A DNA stretch of 27,770 nt from JAAYCI01 sp964370295 (lineage in GTDB: Bacteria > Bacillota > Clostridia > Oscillospirales > Ruminococcaceae), in contig CAYJIR010000029.1 of the NCBI GenBank assembly GCA_964370295.1, forward strand, positions 1 through 27,770, read 5' to 3'. The notes beneath the pieces were generated by a model. That model worked only from the letters and a program-made list of their open reading frames with translations. It ran no database searches and was not told the DNA's origin. Positions 1-6,500 of the stretch are shown here, piece after piece. The position numbers were made by a program, and so were the translations under genes. Numbering within the stretch: position 1 is the first letter of the stretch; each line of letters starts with the position of its first letter.

Positions 1-519
1 AACGCCGCCCAGCTTTGCAGCGTCTGCAGCGGTGTTGCTCCACTCGGTGTCAAAGCTGGCATCGCTTCTTTTTTGCAATATTTGCCCGGCGTCGCCTCCC
101 TCGGGCACGCCCTCACCGTTTGGAAAAAACTGCACCACAGTTCTGCCATCTTCGTCTGTAACATTGGCCCCTTTAAACTGCAAATCCGATTTTTGTGGAA
201 AAATAACACCGTCATTGTCCATCACGCGGTGCCCCTCGTTGGCGCTCTGCTGCCAAGTGGCCCCCCCATCCAGCGAAAACTCCATTTTTTCGTTCTCATC
301 ATTCACACGCAGCCACAGCCCCTCCTGGCCCAAAATGGGGTTTTGTCCCTCTTTGGCCAGCTCGTCTATCAGGGCATTGTAGCGCTTTCGCACCAACTCG
401 GGCAGGGCATCAAACACGGCCTTGTTTTCCTGCGGTGTTTTGCTTAACACACCGGGCGCACTTTGCACGCCCACCGTGCCCGCCTCTTGATCTGTGATTT
501 TATAAATGCTGTAATCCAT
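1..519 (-). CDS. Phage tail fibre / minor structural protein, N-terminal part (runs off left edge)
   Basis: The reading frame is open from an ATG at 519 to the window edge, giving 173 residues without a stop. The start has a GAGG site 9 bases upstream and lies 3 bases past the stop of the tail-hub gene, so it belongs to the same late operon. The N-terminus (MDYSIYKITDQEAG, then a segment with ENKAVFDALPELVRKRYNAL) resembles the opening of minor structural proteins in Firmicutes phages. The last visible residues (GDAGQILQKRSDASFDTEW, then AADAAKLGG) are a pattern common in collagen-like or beta-rich fibre and receptor-binding proteins. Function in host recognition is inferred from this pattern and from the position after the tail hub. 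The C-terminal receptor-binding part is not visible, so the total length is unknown. Confidence 0.75.
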   Translation of the reverse strand, partial: MDYSIYKITDQEAGTVGVQSAPGVLSKTPQENKAVFDALPELVRKRYNALIDELAKEGQNPILGQEGLWLRVNDENEKMEFSLDGGATWQQSANEGHRVMDNDGVIFPQKSDLQFKGANVTDEDGRTVVQFFPNGEGVPEGGDAGQILQKRSDASFDTEWSNTAADAAKLGGV

Positions 520-522
520 TGC

Positions 523-2487
523 TTAAAACCTCGCTATTTTGTTTGTAATATGGTACATCTTGCCTATGGCCACCAAAGAAAATGTTTCGCCCACCTCTTC
601 CAAAAACAGCACATATTGTAGTGTTTTGTATTTTTTCACCTTGTCCTTTAAAGGAATGGGCTGGGCAAAACGGGAGGACACAAACGAAATGCGCTGAAAA
701 TCCACATTGGCAAAATCAAACCAATCTGCATGATGCACCGCAGGGTTATTCTCGTTTAAAGTGCCCACATTTGTGTTGTATACTATATTCACCGTGCTCT
801 TTCTATGCGGTTTTAAAACTATATAGCAACCTTTTTTCTCCAGTGTTTTTAAAAACACGCCACTGCCGTCATCGTCTTGTTTGGTGGCAAATACATAGCG
901 AATGGCCACGGGGTTTTCGTCCGGCCCGTCGAAATAATCGCTTTCGTCCCCGCGGTTTTTAAAGCGGCACAGGTTGCCCTCTTCCGTGCCAAACCACAGG
1001 GTGTCCCCGTCCGACAAATAGCACGTGGGCGAAAATCCCTCCCAGTAGTAGGCGGCATAGGCCTCTTCGGTTTGATAGTCCTTGCGCTCGCTATGCGGGG
1101 CTGTGATGATATAGCTGTGTCCGTTTATGCTCAAGAAATATCGATTTTGGTGTGCCACACAAACAGCATTTTGCAAGTTTGGTTCTTTGGTGAGACGCTC
1201 GTCCACCCAATAGGAGCGGTTTTGTGGCATATTTTGCAGGGTGATGGCGTTGGAAATGATGCTGTAAACGCCATTTTTAGAAAGAAAAACGGGTTCGTTG
1301 CCCAAGTTTGCAAAGGCATGGGGCGAAACGGCACCCACACCCTGTATAACAGGGCTTAGCAAGAATTGTACCCGGCCGTCTTGCACCTCGGCGCTTCGAA
1401 AATACACGGTGGTATCTTCGCTGTCTTCTTTTACCACCCCCAGGTATTGTTTATAGGGCAAATAACCCTGCACGGCCGTGTCGTTGTTTCCCAAAATGCT
1501 ATAGTTCAGGTCTGCAAAATAGCAGGGGTCTTGCACCTCGCACCAAAAATCATAGGCGCGATAGTTTTCGTTGCGCGTCACAAACACGCGCAAATCTCCG
1601 CCGGGGCCAAACTGGGTGTGGGTTTTGCAGTTTTCAATTTTTTCTACGTTTTCGGCGCGTGTTTTTGCATAGGTGATATAGATATTTTCCTCACCCGTAA
1701 CGGCCGGTGTGGGCGGTGCGTTTACAAAAGTGACCACGCCCGTGCTGCGGTTCACGCTAAAGCCCGTGGCGCCACTGCTGTTTTCGACATAGCTTCTGTT
1801 TCCACTGGCCGTGATCTCTATAATTTCCAGTGGGCTTGCGTCTAAATTGTTGGCACCCAACTGGTAGCTCTTGCTTTGGGCATCGCCCAAAAATTTCTCG
1901 CTACGCTTTTTTTGCAGCAAGTTCACGGCGTCTAAGGTGGTGCCTGCGCCATTCGGTTTTGTGCCAATTTTCACCACGGGTATGGTGGCAATGCTGGCCA
2001 CTGTGCCCACCTGTATGGGTGTTTCGGAAAAATCCACATAAAAAAAACCGTCACCCGTAAGCACAAAGCCGAGGGTGTTCGGTGTTTGGTTTTCTTCGCT
2101 TGGAAAAAGTGGGCGCAAGCTGCGCAGGGCAAAAAACAGCTCGCTTTTTTGGGCGGGCAGGCCGCTGTAAATTTCGCTTAGGCTGTTTGCCTCGGGCGTA
2201 AAAGTATATAGTTTTGTGCCAATGTGTGCAAGATAACGACTTTGCCCGTTTGCAAACCCCTTGCACAACCCATGCACGGCACCCGGCGCTGCGAACACAG
2301 GCTCCCAGCCTTTGCGACCTGTCACCACGCCCTCTTCGTCTATCATGTTTAAAATTTCGGGGCTTTTGTTTTTAGGGCATAGGTAGACATCGCCGGAAAA
2401 ATCTGCCCCGGTAAAATTCTCGTACACAGTTTGGCGCACATGTTTTTTTGCGGCCTTGGGTGGCCCCTCGTTTGCAAATTCAATCAT
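523..2487 (-). CDS. Phage tail hub / nozzle-like protein (P22 gp10-like)
   Basis: This large protein of about 654 residues is rich in beta-strand and aromatic residues. Near the N-terminus it has the pattern KSPEILNMIDEEG, then GRKGWEPV, followed by repeated blocks such as YLAHIGTKLYTF. This is typical of the beta-propeller tail proteins (P22 gp10 / packaged-DNA stabilisation type) that start by listing published 'NMI...RPG' elements. The C-terminal third has loops such as DTLWFGTEEGNLCRFKNRGD. I chose ATG 2487 (MIEFANEG), which overlaps the end of the preceding connector gene by 8 bases; the ribosome site is weak, which fits translational coupling. Upstream in-frame starts (ATG 2508, GTG 2538) cannot be excluded. 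It sits between connector and fibre, as gp10 does in P22. The family call rests on pattern and position, not on a search. Confidence 0.65.
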   Translation of the reverse strand: MIEFANEGPPKAAKKHVRQTVYENFTGADFSGDVYLCPKNKSPEILNMIDEEGVVTGRKGWEPVFAAPGAVHGLCKGFANGQSRYLAHIGTKLYTFTPEANSLSEIYSGLPAQKSELFFALRSLRPLFPSEENQTPNTLGFVLTGDGFFYVDFSETPIQVGTVASIATIPVVKIGTKPNGAGTTLDAVNLLQKKRSEKFLGDAQSKSYQLGANNLDASPLEIIEITASGNRSYVENSSGATGFSVNRSTGVVTFVNAPPTPAVTGEENIYITYAKTRAENVEKIENCKTHTQFGPGGDLRVFVTRNENYRAYDFWCEVQDPCYFADLNYSILGNNDTAVQGYLPYKQYLGVVKEDSEDTTVYFRSAEVQDGRVQFLLSPVIQGVGAVSPHAFANLGNEPVFLSKNGVYSIISNAITLQNMPQNRSYWVDERLTKEPNLQNAVCVAHQNRYFLSINGHSYIITAPHSERKDYQTEEAYAAYYWEGFSPTCYLSDGDTLWFGTEEGNLCRFKNRGDESDYFDGPDENPVAIRYVFATKQDDDGSGVFLKTLEKKGCYIVLKPHRKSTVNIVYNTNVGTLNENNPAVHHADWFDFANVDFQRISFVSSRFAQPIPLKDKVKKYKTLQYVLFLEEVGETFSLVAIGKMYHITNKIARF

Positions 2488-3406
2488 AATGCAAATACCC
2501 CATTTCATCAAAAAGCCTGTCTGCGGTGTTTTGCCCACTTTGTTTTTGTTGTTTCCAATTCAAAAGCAAATTGGCCTCGTAGCGTGCACGTTCTGTGCTA
2601 ATATCGCTTTCGTCTATGCCCATGCGATACACGCATAAATCCAGCAAAATATACGAAAGTCCTTGTGGTATTTCCAGCTCGGTTTCATCGGGGCTAGCAT
2701 CGGTGATCGGTTTAAAATTGCGCCGATAATAAATGATTTTTTGCGTTTCTTCCTCGCCATAAAGACGCAAAAGATGCCCGTTCTCATCGGGCTCTATCTT
2801 ATAGTCGCGCAAAGGCACCACCGTTTGCTCGCCCAAAATTTTCTCCTCAAATTTTTCAGGCAAGAAGCTATCGAAAGCATAGAAAACATCCCCGTTTTCG
2901 TCTGTTTGTTTCGTCAGCTCTTTAAAATCGTACACACGCGATGTGGAAAACGCCGGTATATCCTCCACATTGCCGGAAACCAGCGTGCCATACATGGCCA
3001 CATTGCGCACAAAAAACAGGTATTCGCCGTGGAAATTCAGCGCACTGTCTCCGCTAATAAACCCGCGAAACGGCGTATAAGCGTTTGTGTTAAATTCGAT
3101 GCGCTTTAACCCCGTTTCGTCTATCACATCGCAAACCCCGCAGCCGGACACCTCAAAATAATAGGCCTTGGCGTTTGCCTCATAGCGCAAAGGTGCATCT
3201 TGCACGGTTTCATACTCTTTTTGGGCCCCGGCCAACACGTTTGGCACGGCCAGGGGTGCTATATGCCATTTGTCTTGCAGGGGAAACACCGTGCACACGG
3301 CATCCAAGGCATGGTTTACGGCCACGGGGAAATATTTTTGTTTTTCTTCGTCTTCATCTATGTCTGCATGGCGATATAGGGCCTCTTTCAGTTCGCCTAA
3401 AGTCAT
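2480..3406 (-). CDS. Head-tail connector / adaptor-like phage protein
   Basis: The protein has 308 residues and starts at ATG 3406 (MTLGELKEALYRHADIDEDE) behind a strong AAAGGAGG site. The N-terminus is a helical, acidic segment, the middle is beta-rich (about residues 85-230), and the C-terminus is helical again (SYILLDLCVYRMG, then ERARYEANLLLNW). I do not recognise a named family with confidence. In P22-like gene order the gene between coat and gp10 encodes the head-tail adaptor gp4, and a helix - beta - helix layout suits a ring-forming connector. It is larger than P22 gp4. Its 3' end overlaps the tail-hub start by 8 bases. The role is inferred mainly from location. Confidence 0.5.
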   Translation of the reverse strand: MTLGELKEALYRHADIDEDEEKQKYFPVAVNHALDAVCTVFPLQDKWHIAPLAVPNVLAGAQKEYETVQDAPLRYEANAKAYYFEVSGCGVCDVIDETGLKRIEFNTNAYTPFRGFISGDSALNFHGEYLFFVRNVAMYGTLVSGNVEDIPAFSTSRVYDFKELTKQTDENGDVFYAFDSFLPEKFEEKILGEQTVVPLRDYKIEPDENGHLLRLYGEEETQKIIYYRRNFKPITDASPDETELEIPQGLSYILLDLCVYRMGIDESDISTERARYEANLLLNWKQQKQSGQNTADRLFDEMGYLHYD

Positions 3407-3430
3407 TGTGTTCGCCTCCTTTCTAAAAAT

Positions 3431-3464
3431 GGGCGGTGCAAAAGCACTTGCAAAAGCACCGCCC
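3431..3464 (-). terminator. Intercistronic GC-rich hairpin in late operon
   Basis: GGGCGGTGC and GCACCGCCC form a perfect 9-bp stem with a 16-base loop. On the minus strand it is followed by ATTTTTA and then at once by the ribosome site of the connector gene. It could be a leaky terminator or an mRNA-processing/stability hairpin placed after the coat-gene cluster. The T-tract is short, so strong termination is unlikely. Confidence 0.5.
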
Positions 3465-3513
3465 CCGTGTATACGGCCCACTTCGGGCTGTTATTTAAAC
3501 ATACTTTCTTTTA

Positions 3514-3696
3514 TCAACCGCGCTCGTTTTCCTTTTTTTCGGCCCGGGAAACCACCTCTGTGCTTTTGGTTTTTGGCTTGCGTTTACGCACACTTGCTTG
3601 TTCTGCCAGGGTAGTTTCCAGCGGATTTACACCCAGCACTTTGCGCTTTTGGCCGTGTATCACATACACCTTGCCCACAACATAGGGGTTTTGCAT
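3514..3696 (-). CDS. Small basic phage protein downstream of coat gene
   Basis: This 60-residue protein starts at ATG 3696 with an AGGGGG site, 10 bases after the coat stop. The first half is beta-like (NPYVVGKVYVIHGQKRKVLG) and the second half is a charged, lysine- and arginine-rich tail ending in EKKENERG. Small basic proteins next to coat genes can be head-completion or decoration proteins, but I do not recognise the family and the role is unknown. The clear ribosome site and tight packing with the coat gene support it as real. Confidence 0.65.
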   Translation of the reverse strand: MQNPYVVGKVYVIHGQKRKVLGVNPLETTLAEQASVRKRKPKTKSTEVVSRAEKKENERG

Positions 3697-3706
3697 GGTG
3701 CACCCC

Positions 3707-4732
3707 CTATGTTAAGGTGGTGCCTGTGGCCGTGCCGCCTATGGCGAAGGCACGCCAGTTGTGGAAAACCGCCGTAAAACGTGCACGCGAAGACAGCTGG
3801 AAGTTCTTGGTGTCCTCTAAAATATCGCTAAAGTTTTCCGCATCCAAACGATGCCCCCATACGGCGCCTTGGGCCATCTCGTTGTAGTTTGTGTCTGCAA
3901 TGATGTATTCGCCGGCTTTTAAATAGCTGCTTAATTCGGGCGAGATGATCACACGCCAAGTGCCAAACAAATAGTTAAACTCATTGTTGGCACTGCTTGG
4001 GTCTTTGTCGCTGCCAATGATACCAAACAAGGTGCGTTTTAACGCATGATCGTTTGGAATCACCACGGTGTTGGGCGTGATGCCACATTTGTCGCCCTTG
4101 TCGTCTGTAAAATTTTGCATCCGTGTCACAATTTCGCCAAAGGTGTCGCTATCCAGCGCGTTGGTAAAGCGGTTGCTTTGCAAAAAATCAGGCGTGCCGG
4201 CGGTGGCTTCCAGGCGGCTGGGATGCTTTGTGTTAAACAAGCTCACCCCATCGGCCGTTTTGGTGGAAAAGGTTTGTGTGCCACTGACGGCCTTGGCCAA
4301 AGTAAAACTGTCTCCTGTTGCGTTGCCCAACATGGCCGCGCGAAATTTTTCTTGTGTGCGGTGGAAGCTCACACCAAAAAGGCCGGCTTTTTGTTTAATT
4401 TGGCTGGCGTTGTTGTCTTCCATCATTTTCCTGGTAATTTCCAGGCGGTTTGTCCACTCTACAAAGTCGGTGCTGGTGGAAAAACCCTCTCGCACATAGT
4501 TGCTTTTAAAAGTGCTGCCCTCGTCTGTGGGGGCATAGTCGCCAATGCCCACTTCGTCTACCACCTTCATACCGAAACCATTTGCCTTGATGGTGGTAAA
4601 CACCTCTTGCAAGGGGCACATTTTCTCCTCGTATTGCGAGGCCATGTCGTTGATGACGGCATAGATGGGATACATGCTCTTCCCCATAAAAGAATCCATC
4701 AAACCATCGCCGCTTTTAATAATATGTGCCAT
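3707..4732 (-). CDS. Phage major capsid (coat) protein
   Basis: This 341-residue protein forms the icosahedral shell. It has the layout of HK97-fold coat proteins: an N-terminal helical arm (about 1-60), a long beta-containing E-loop/P-domain region (VVDEVGIGDYAPTDEGS around residue 57-75), a central segment with SLFNTKHPS, a motif reminiscent of Mu gpT-type heads ('LFxxxHP'), and a C-terminal A-domain (WRVIISPELSSYLKAGEYII, then ARFTAVFHNWRAFAIGG). ATG 4732 overlaps the stop codon of the preceding 46-residue gene as TAATG, so the two are translationally coupled. It follows the scaffold gene, the usual place for coat. The gpT-like subfamily is a suggestion only; the coat role is well supported. 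Confidence 0.85.
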   Translation of the reverse strand: MAHIIKSGDGLMDSFMGKSMYPIYAVINDMASQYEEKMCPLQEVFTTIKANGFGMKVVDEVGIGDYAPTDEGSTFKSNYVREGFSTSTDFVEWTNRLEITRKMMEDNNASQIKQKAGLFGVSFHRTQEKFRAAMLGNATGDSFTLAKAVSGTQTFSTKTADGVSLFNTKHPSRLEATAGTPDFLQSNRFTNALDSDTFGEIVTRMQNFTDDKGDKCGITPNTVVIPNDHALKRTLFGIIGSDKDPSSANNEFNYLFGTWRVIISPELSSYLKAGEYIIADTNYNEMAQGAVWGHRLDAENFSDILEDTKNFQLSSRARFTAVFHNWRAFAIGGTATGTTLT

Positions 4733-4872
4733 TATTTGCTACCGCCTTTCTTCTCGTCTTTTTTTCTAAGATCTGTGCCTTTTTGTACGGGCAATTTCGT
4801 GCCCTGCTGCGGATACGGTGCCTGCACCGCCTGGGTGCCGCTGTTGTTGATTTTGCCTTTGTAATCTTTCAT
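4732..4872 (-). CDS. Small Pro/Lys-rich phage protein coupled to coat gene (46 aa)
   Basis: This 46-residue protein begins MKDYKGKINNSG, has a central VQAPYPQQGTKLPVQ stretch and ends in a lysine-rich tail KKDEKKGGSK. ATG 4872 has an AAAGGAA ribosome site at good spacing, and its TAA stop shares a base with the coat start (TAATG), which is strong evidence that it is translated. It looks intrinsically disordered. Its place immediately before the coat suggests a head-assembly or decoration role, or simply a leader cistron that sets coat translation. I recognise no family. Confidence 0.65.
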   Translation of the reverse strand: MKDYKGKINNSGTQAVQAPYPQQGTKLPVQKGTDLRKKDEKKGGSK

Positions 4873-5015
4873 GATAATTCCTTTCTTTTATAAAAAATGT
4901 TCGATATTTTTTACCCGCCTGCGAATCGTGCTTATTGTAAGCTGTTTTTTTGCAAATTTTTATCGAAAATTGCCGAAACCTAAAAAAAAAGTGACTTTTA
5001 CGCTGTAAATTGACG
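4873..5015. other. AT-rich gene-free spacer upstream of coat cluster
   Basis: This spacer is rich in A- and T-tracts and carries no convincing gene. A perfect inverted repeat GCTTA-TTG-TAAGC lies at 4930-4942 and is followed by a T-tract on the plus strand. I see no consensus promoter on the minus strand, though an activator-dependent late promoter for the coat cluster could be here. Confidence 0.4.
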
Positions 5016-5046
5016 AAAAACCCCTGCTGATTCTTAGCGGTTTTTT
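5016..5046 (-). terminator. Terminator-like hairpin upstream of the coat cluster
   Basis: On the minus strand AAAAACCGCT and AGC..GGTTTTT pair around a 7-base loop, with a small bulge, and the structure ends in TTTTT. It overlaps the stop codon of the possible 50-residue ORF. As the coat genes follow, it would have to be leaky, an RNA-processing site, or followed by a separate promoter. Confidence 0.45.
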
Positions 5047-5186
5047 CTTGGCACATCGGCCGTATAAAACAGGCACTTTTCGCCGGCTACCGCCGTGGGG
5101 TTTATTGTGCTTCCCCTGTAAACTGCCGCTAAGAGGAACACAAGCACCGCCATATTAAACACGTATTCATGTGCTTTACAGGGCAA
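5034..5186 (-). CDS. Possible small hydrophobic phage protein (TTG start)
   Basis: This frame encodes 50 residues from TTG 5186, which follows AAGGGGGG by 4 bases. It contains a short hydrophobic segment (MAVLVFLLAAVY, residues 12-23) and ends ADVPRKNR. The unusual start, lack of any family resemblance and the poor ATG alternatives make it uncertain. In favour are the purine-rich ribosome site, its place in the gap after the scaffold gene, and a hairpin that begins right at its stop. If real it may be a small membrane protein; its function is unknown. Confidence 0.3.
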   Translation of the reverse strand: MPCKAHEYVFNMAVLVFLLAAVYRGSTINPTAVAGEKCLFYTADVPRKNR

Positions 5187-5247
5187 TCTTCCCCCCTTTT
5201 CAAGCGACGCTGCAACAAGCACCCGTCTTGCAAACCCAGGGTGGCCA

Positions 5248-6033
5248 CTAGCGCACCCCGGCACCGCCCAGCCACTCATAGTGTTTTTTTGCCTTGTCGC
5301 CATGGATGCCATAGGCCTCAAACTCTTTCAAGACACTGCGGGGCACCTCGGTGCTTTGGCTGGCTCGTCCTCTGGTGCCCACCATATGCCCCGTGTTGTT
5401 TTGGGTGCTTGGGCTTTTGTTTCGGCCCACCACATAACTATAGGCCGTAAGGGCATCCAGCCCCGAAAAACGCAAGGCGCCAAACACGCGCAGCTGCTCT
5501 TCGTTGGCCGAAGAGAAAAAGCCGGGGTCCAAGTGCTCCACGGCGGCTTTATCGGCCAAAAACAAGGCCTTTGCCGTGTGCAAGCCCATTTGGCGTTGCA
5601 ACTCGTCATTTGGCAGAGCGCCCTGTGCCTGCACGCCGCCCATGGTGGGGTTTACATTGGCTTCTTGCCCACTTTTCCTTCGCATTTCTGTGCTTTTTTG
5701 CAGCACGGCTTGCCGCAAACGCTGCAGCTCTTGCAGGGCACTTGGCACATCTTTGGCCTGCAAGCCCGTTTCTTGCAGCGCCCGTAATAACACACGCGCA
5801 TCCTCGCTGATGCCATGCTCTTTTGCGCTTTCTTCCTCTTTTTTTGTTCTTTGGGTGCTTTCGCTTTTTTGGCTAAGGCCGTCTTCGGCCACCCGCTCTT
5901 GCACCTTATTTTTCCCTGTTGGCGCATTGTTTTCTCTCACTTTACGCCCTTTGCCCTCTTCGTCTTCTTTTTCCAAGGCTGCAAAATATGCCTCGAAATC
6001 TTCATACGACTTTGGCAAGTTGATTTTGGCCAT
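5248..6033 (-). CDS. Phage scaffolding protein
   Basis: This 261-residue protein starts at ATG 6033 (MAKINLPKSYEDFEAYF) after an AAAAAGGAGAG site. Upstream in-frame codons lack a ribosome site. It is highly charged and mostly helical: an acidic N-terminus (about 18-45), a Lys/Glu-rich linker (45-80), a Leu/Gln-rich coiled-coil-like segment (85-130, with LQELQRLRQAVLQKSTEMR), and a C-terminal basic helix (VLKEFEAYGIHGDKAKKHYEW) of the sort that binds coat in P22-like scaffolds. Scaffolds direct coat polymerisation and then leave the prohead. The assignment rests on composition and on its place between portal and coat; there is no protease domain. Confidence 0.7.
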   Translation of the reverse strand: MAKINLPKSYEDFEAYFAALEKEDEEGKGRKVRENNAPTGKNKVQERVAEDGLSQKSESTQRTKKEEESAKEHGISEDARVLLRALQETGLQAKDVPSALQELQRLRQAVLQKSTEMRRKSGQEANVNPTMGGVQAQGALPNDELQRQMGLHTAKALFLADKAAVEHLDPGFFSSANEEQLRVFGALRFSGLDALTAYSYVVGRNKSPSTQNNTGHMVGTRGRASQSTEVPRSVLKEFEAYGIHGDKAKKHYEWLGGAGVR

Positions 6034-6052
6034 AACACACTCTCCTTTTTGG

Positions 6053-6082
6053 GGGTGTTTTGCTTTTTTGCAAAATGCACCC
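6053..6082. repeat. Inverted repeat upstream of scaffold gene
   Basis: GGGTGTTTTGC and GCAAAATGCACCC form a stem with one bulged base around a T6 loop. On the plus strand it is followed by a T-rich run (CTTTTTGTTTTT), so it would terminate antisense transcripts. On the minus strand it lies just before the scaffold ribosome site and has no T-tract, so it is more likely an mRNA hairpin there. Confidence 0.4.
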
Positions 6083-6215
6083 TTTTTGTTTTTCTTCTCT
6101 ATAAAAACATCCGATTTGCGCAAAACGAATGATAGCAATGCCGGCACACACAATTACTCCAAAATTAAATTTTCGTCATAAAGTCGACAATATTCCCCTG
6201 CCAATCTTTGTTATG

Positions 6216-6500
6216 TCACGGCAGGCACACCGGGCAGGTCGGCCACTCTTCGGGGTTTTTCTCGTCTCCCTCATACAAAAGCACGCCGCAGTCCTCGCAA
6301 AATATTTGATGCTTTTTGCTCAGGGGCAAAGGCGTTATCTCGCCGCTGAATTCTTTTTCAAAGTTGCGGCAGGCAGGGTTGCGGCACCGGCAGATACAAC
6401 AGTGCACCAACTTGGTCTCTTGCTCTGCTGTTTCGTCGTTTTCCGCTCTATACTCGGCACGATGTATCAGCATTTCGGTGTTACATAGTGGGCAGTCCAT
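6216..6500 (-). CDS. Zinc-ribbon phage protein between portal and scaffold
   Basis: This 94-residue protein starts at ATG 6500 (MDCPLCNTEML) with an AAAGGAGG site. A GTG three codons upstream falls within the ribosome site and is unlikely. It has paired cysteines: CPLC near the N-terminus, CCICRCRNPAC in the middle, FCEDCG and finally CPVC near the C-terminus, enough for two zinc ribbons. This resembles small zinc-ribbon proteins that Firmicutes phages carry in the head module; what they do is not known to me. It overlaps the portal 3' end by 20 bases, so it is translated from the same late mRNA. A structural or nucleic-acid-binding role is possible. Confidence 0.6.
   Translation of the reverse strand: MDCPLCNTEMLIHRAEYRAENDETAEQETKLVHCCICRCRNPACRNFEKEFSGEITPLPLSKKHQIFCEDCGVLLYEGDEKNPEEWPTCPVCLP

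Noticed and set aside
4046..4864. Long plus-strand frame of 272 codons antisense to the coat gene
   Set aside because: It is a mirror of the coat coding frame, with no ribosome site and no recognisable protein.
6053..6082. Hairpin before the scaffold gene as a terminator of the late operon
   Set aside because: It has no T-tract on the minus strand, and it would cut off scaffold and coat genes. It was kept only as an inverted repeat.
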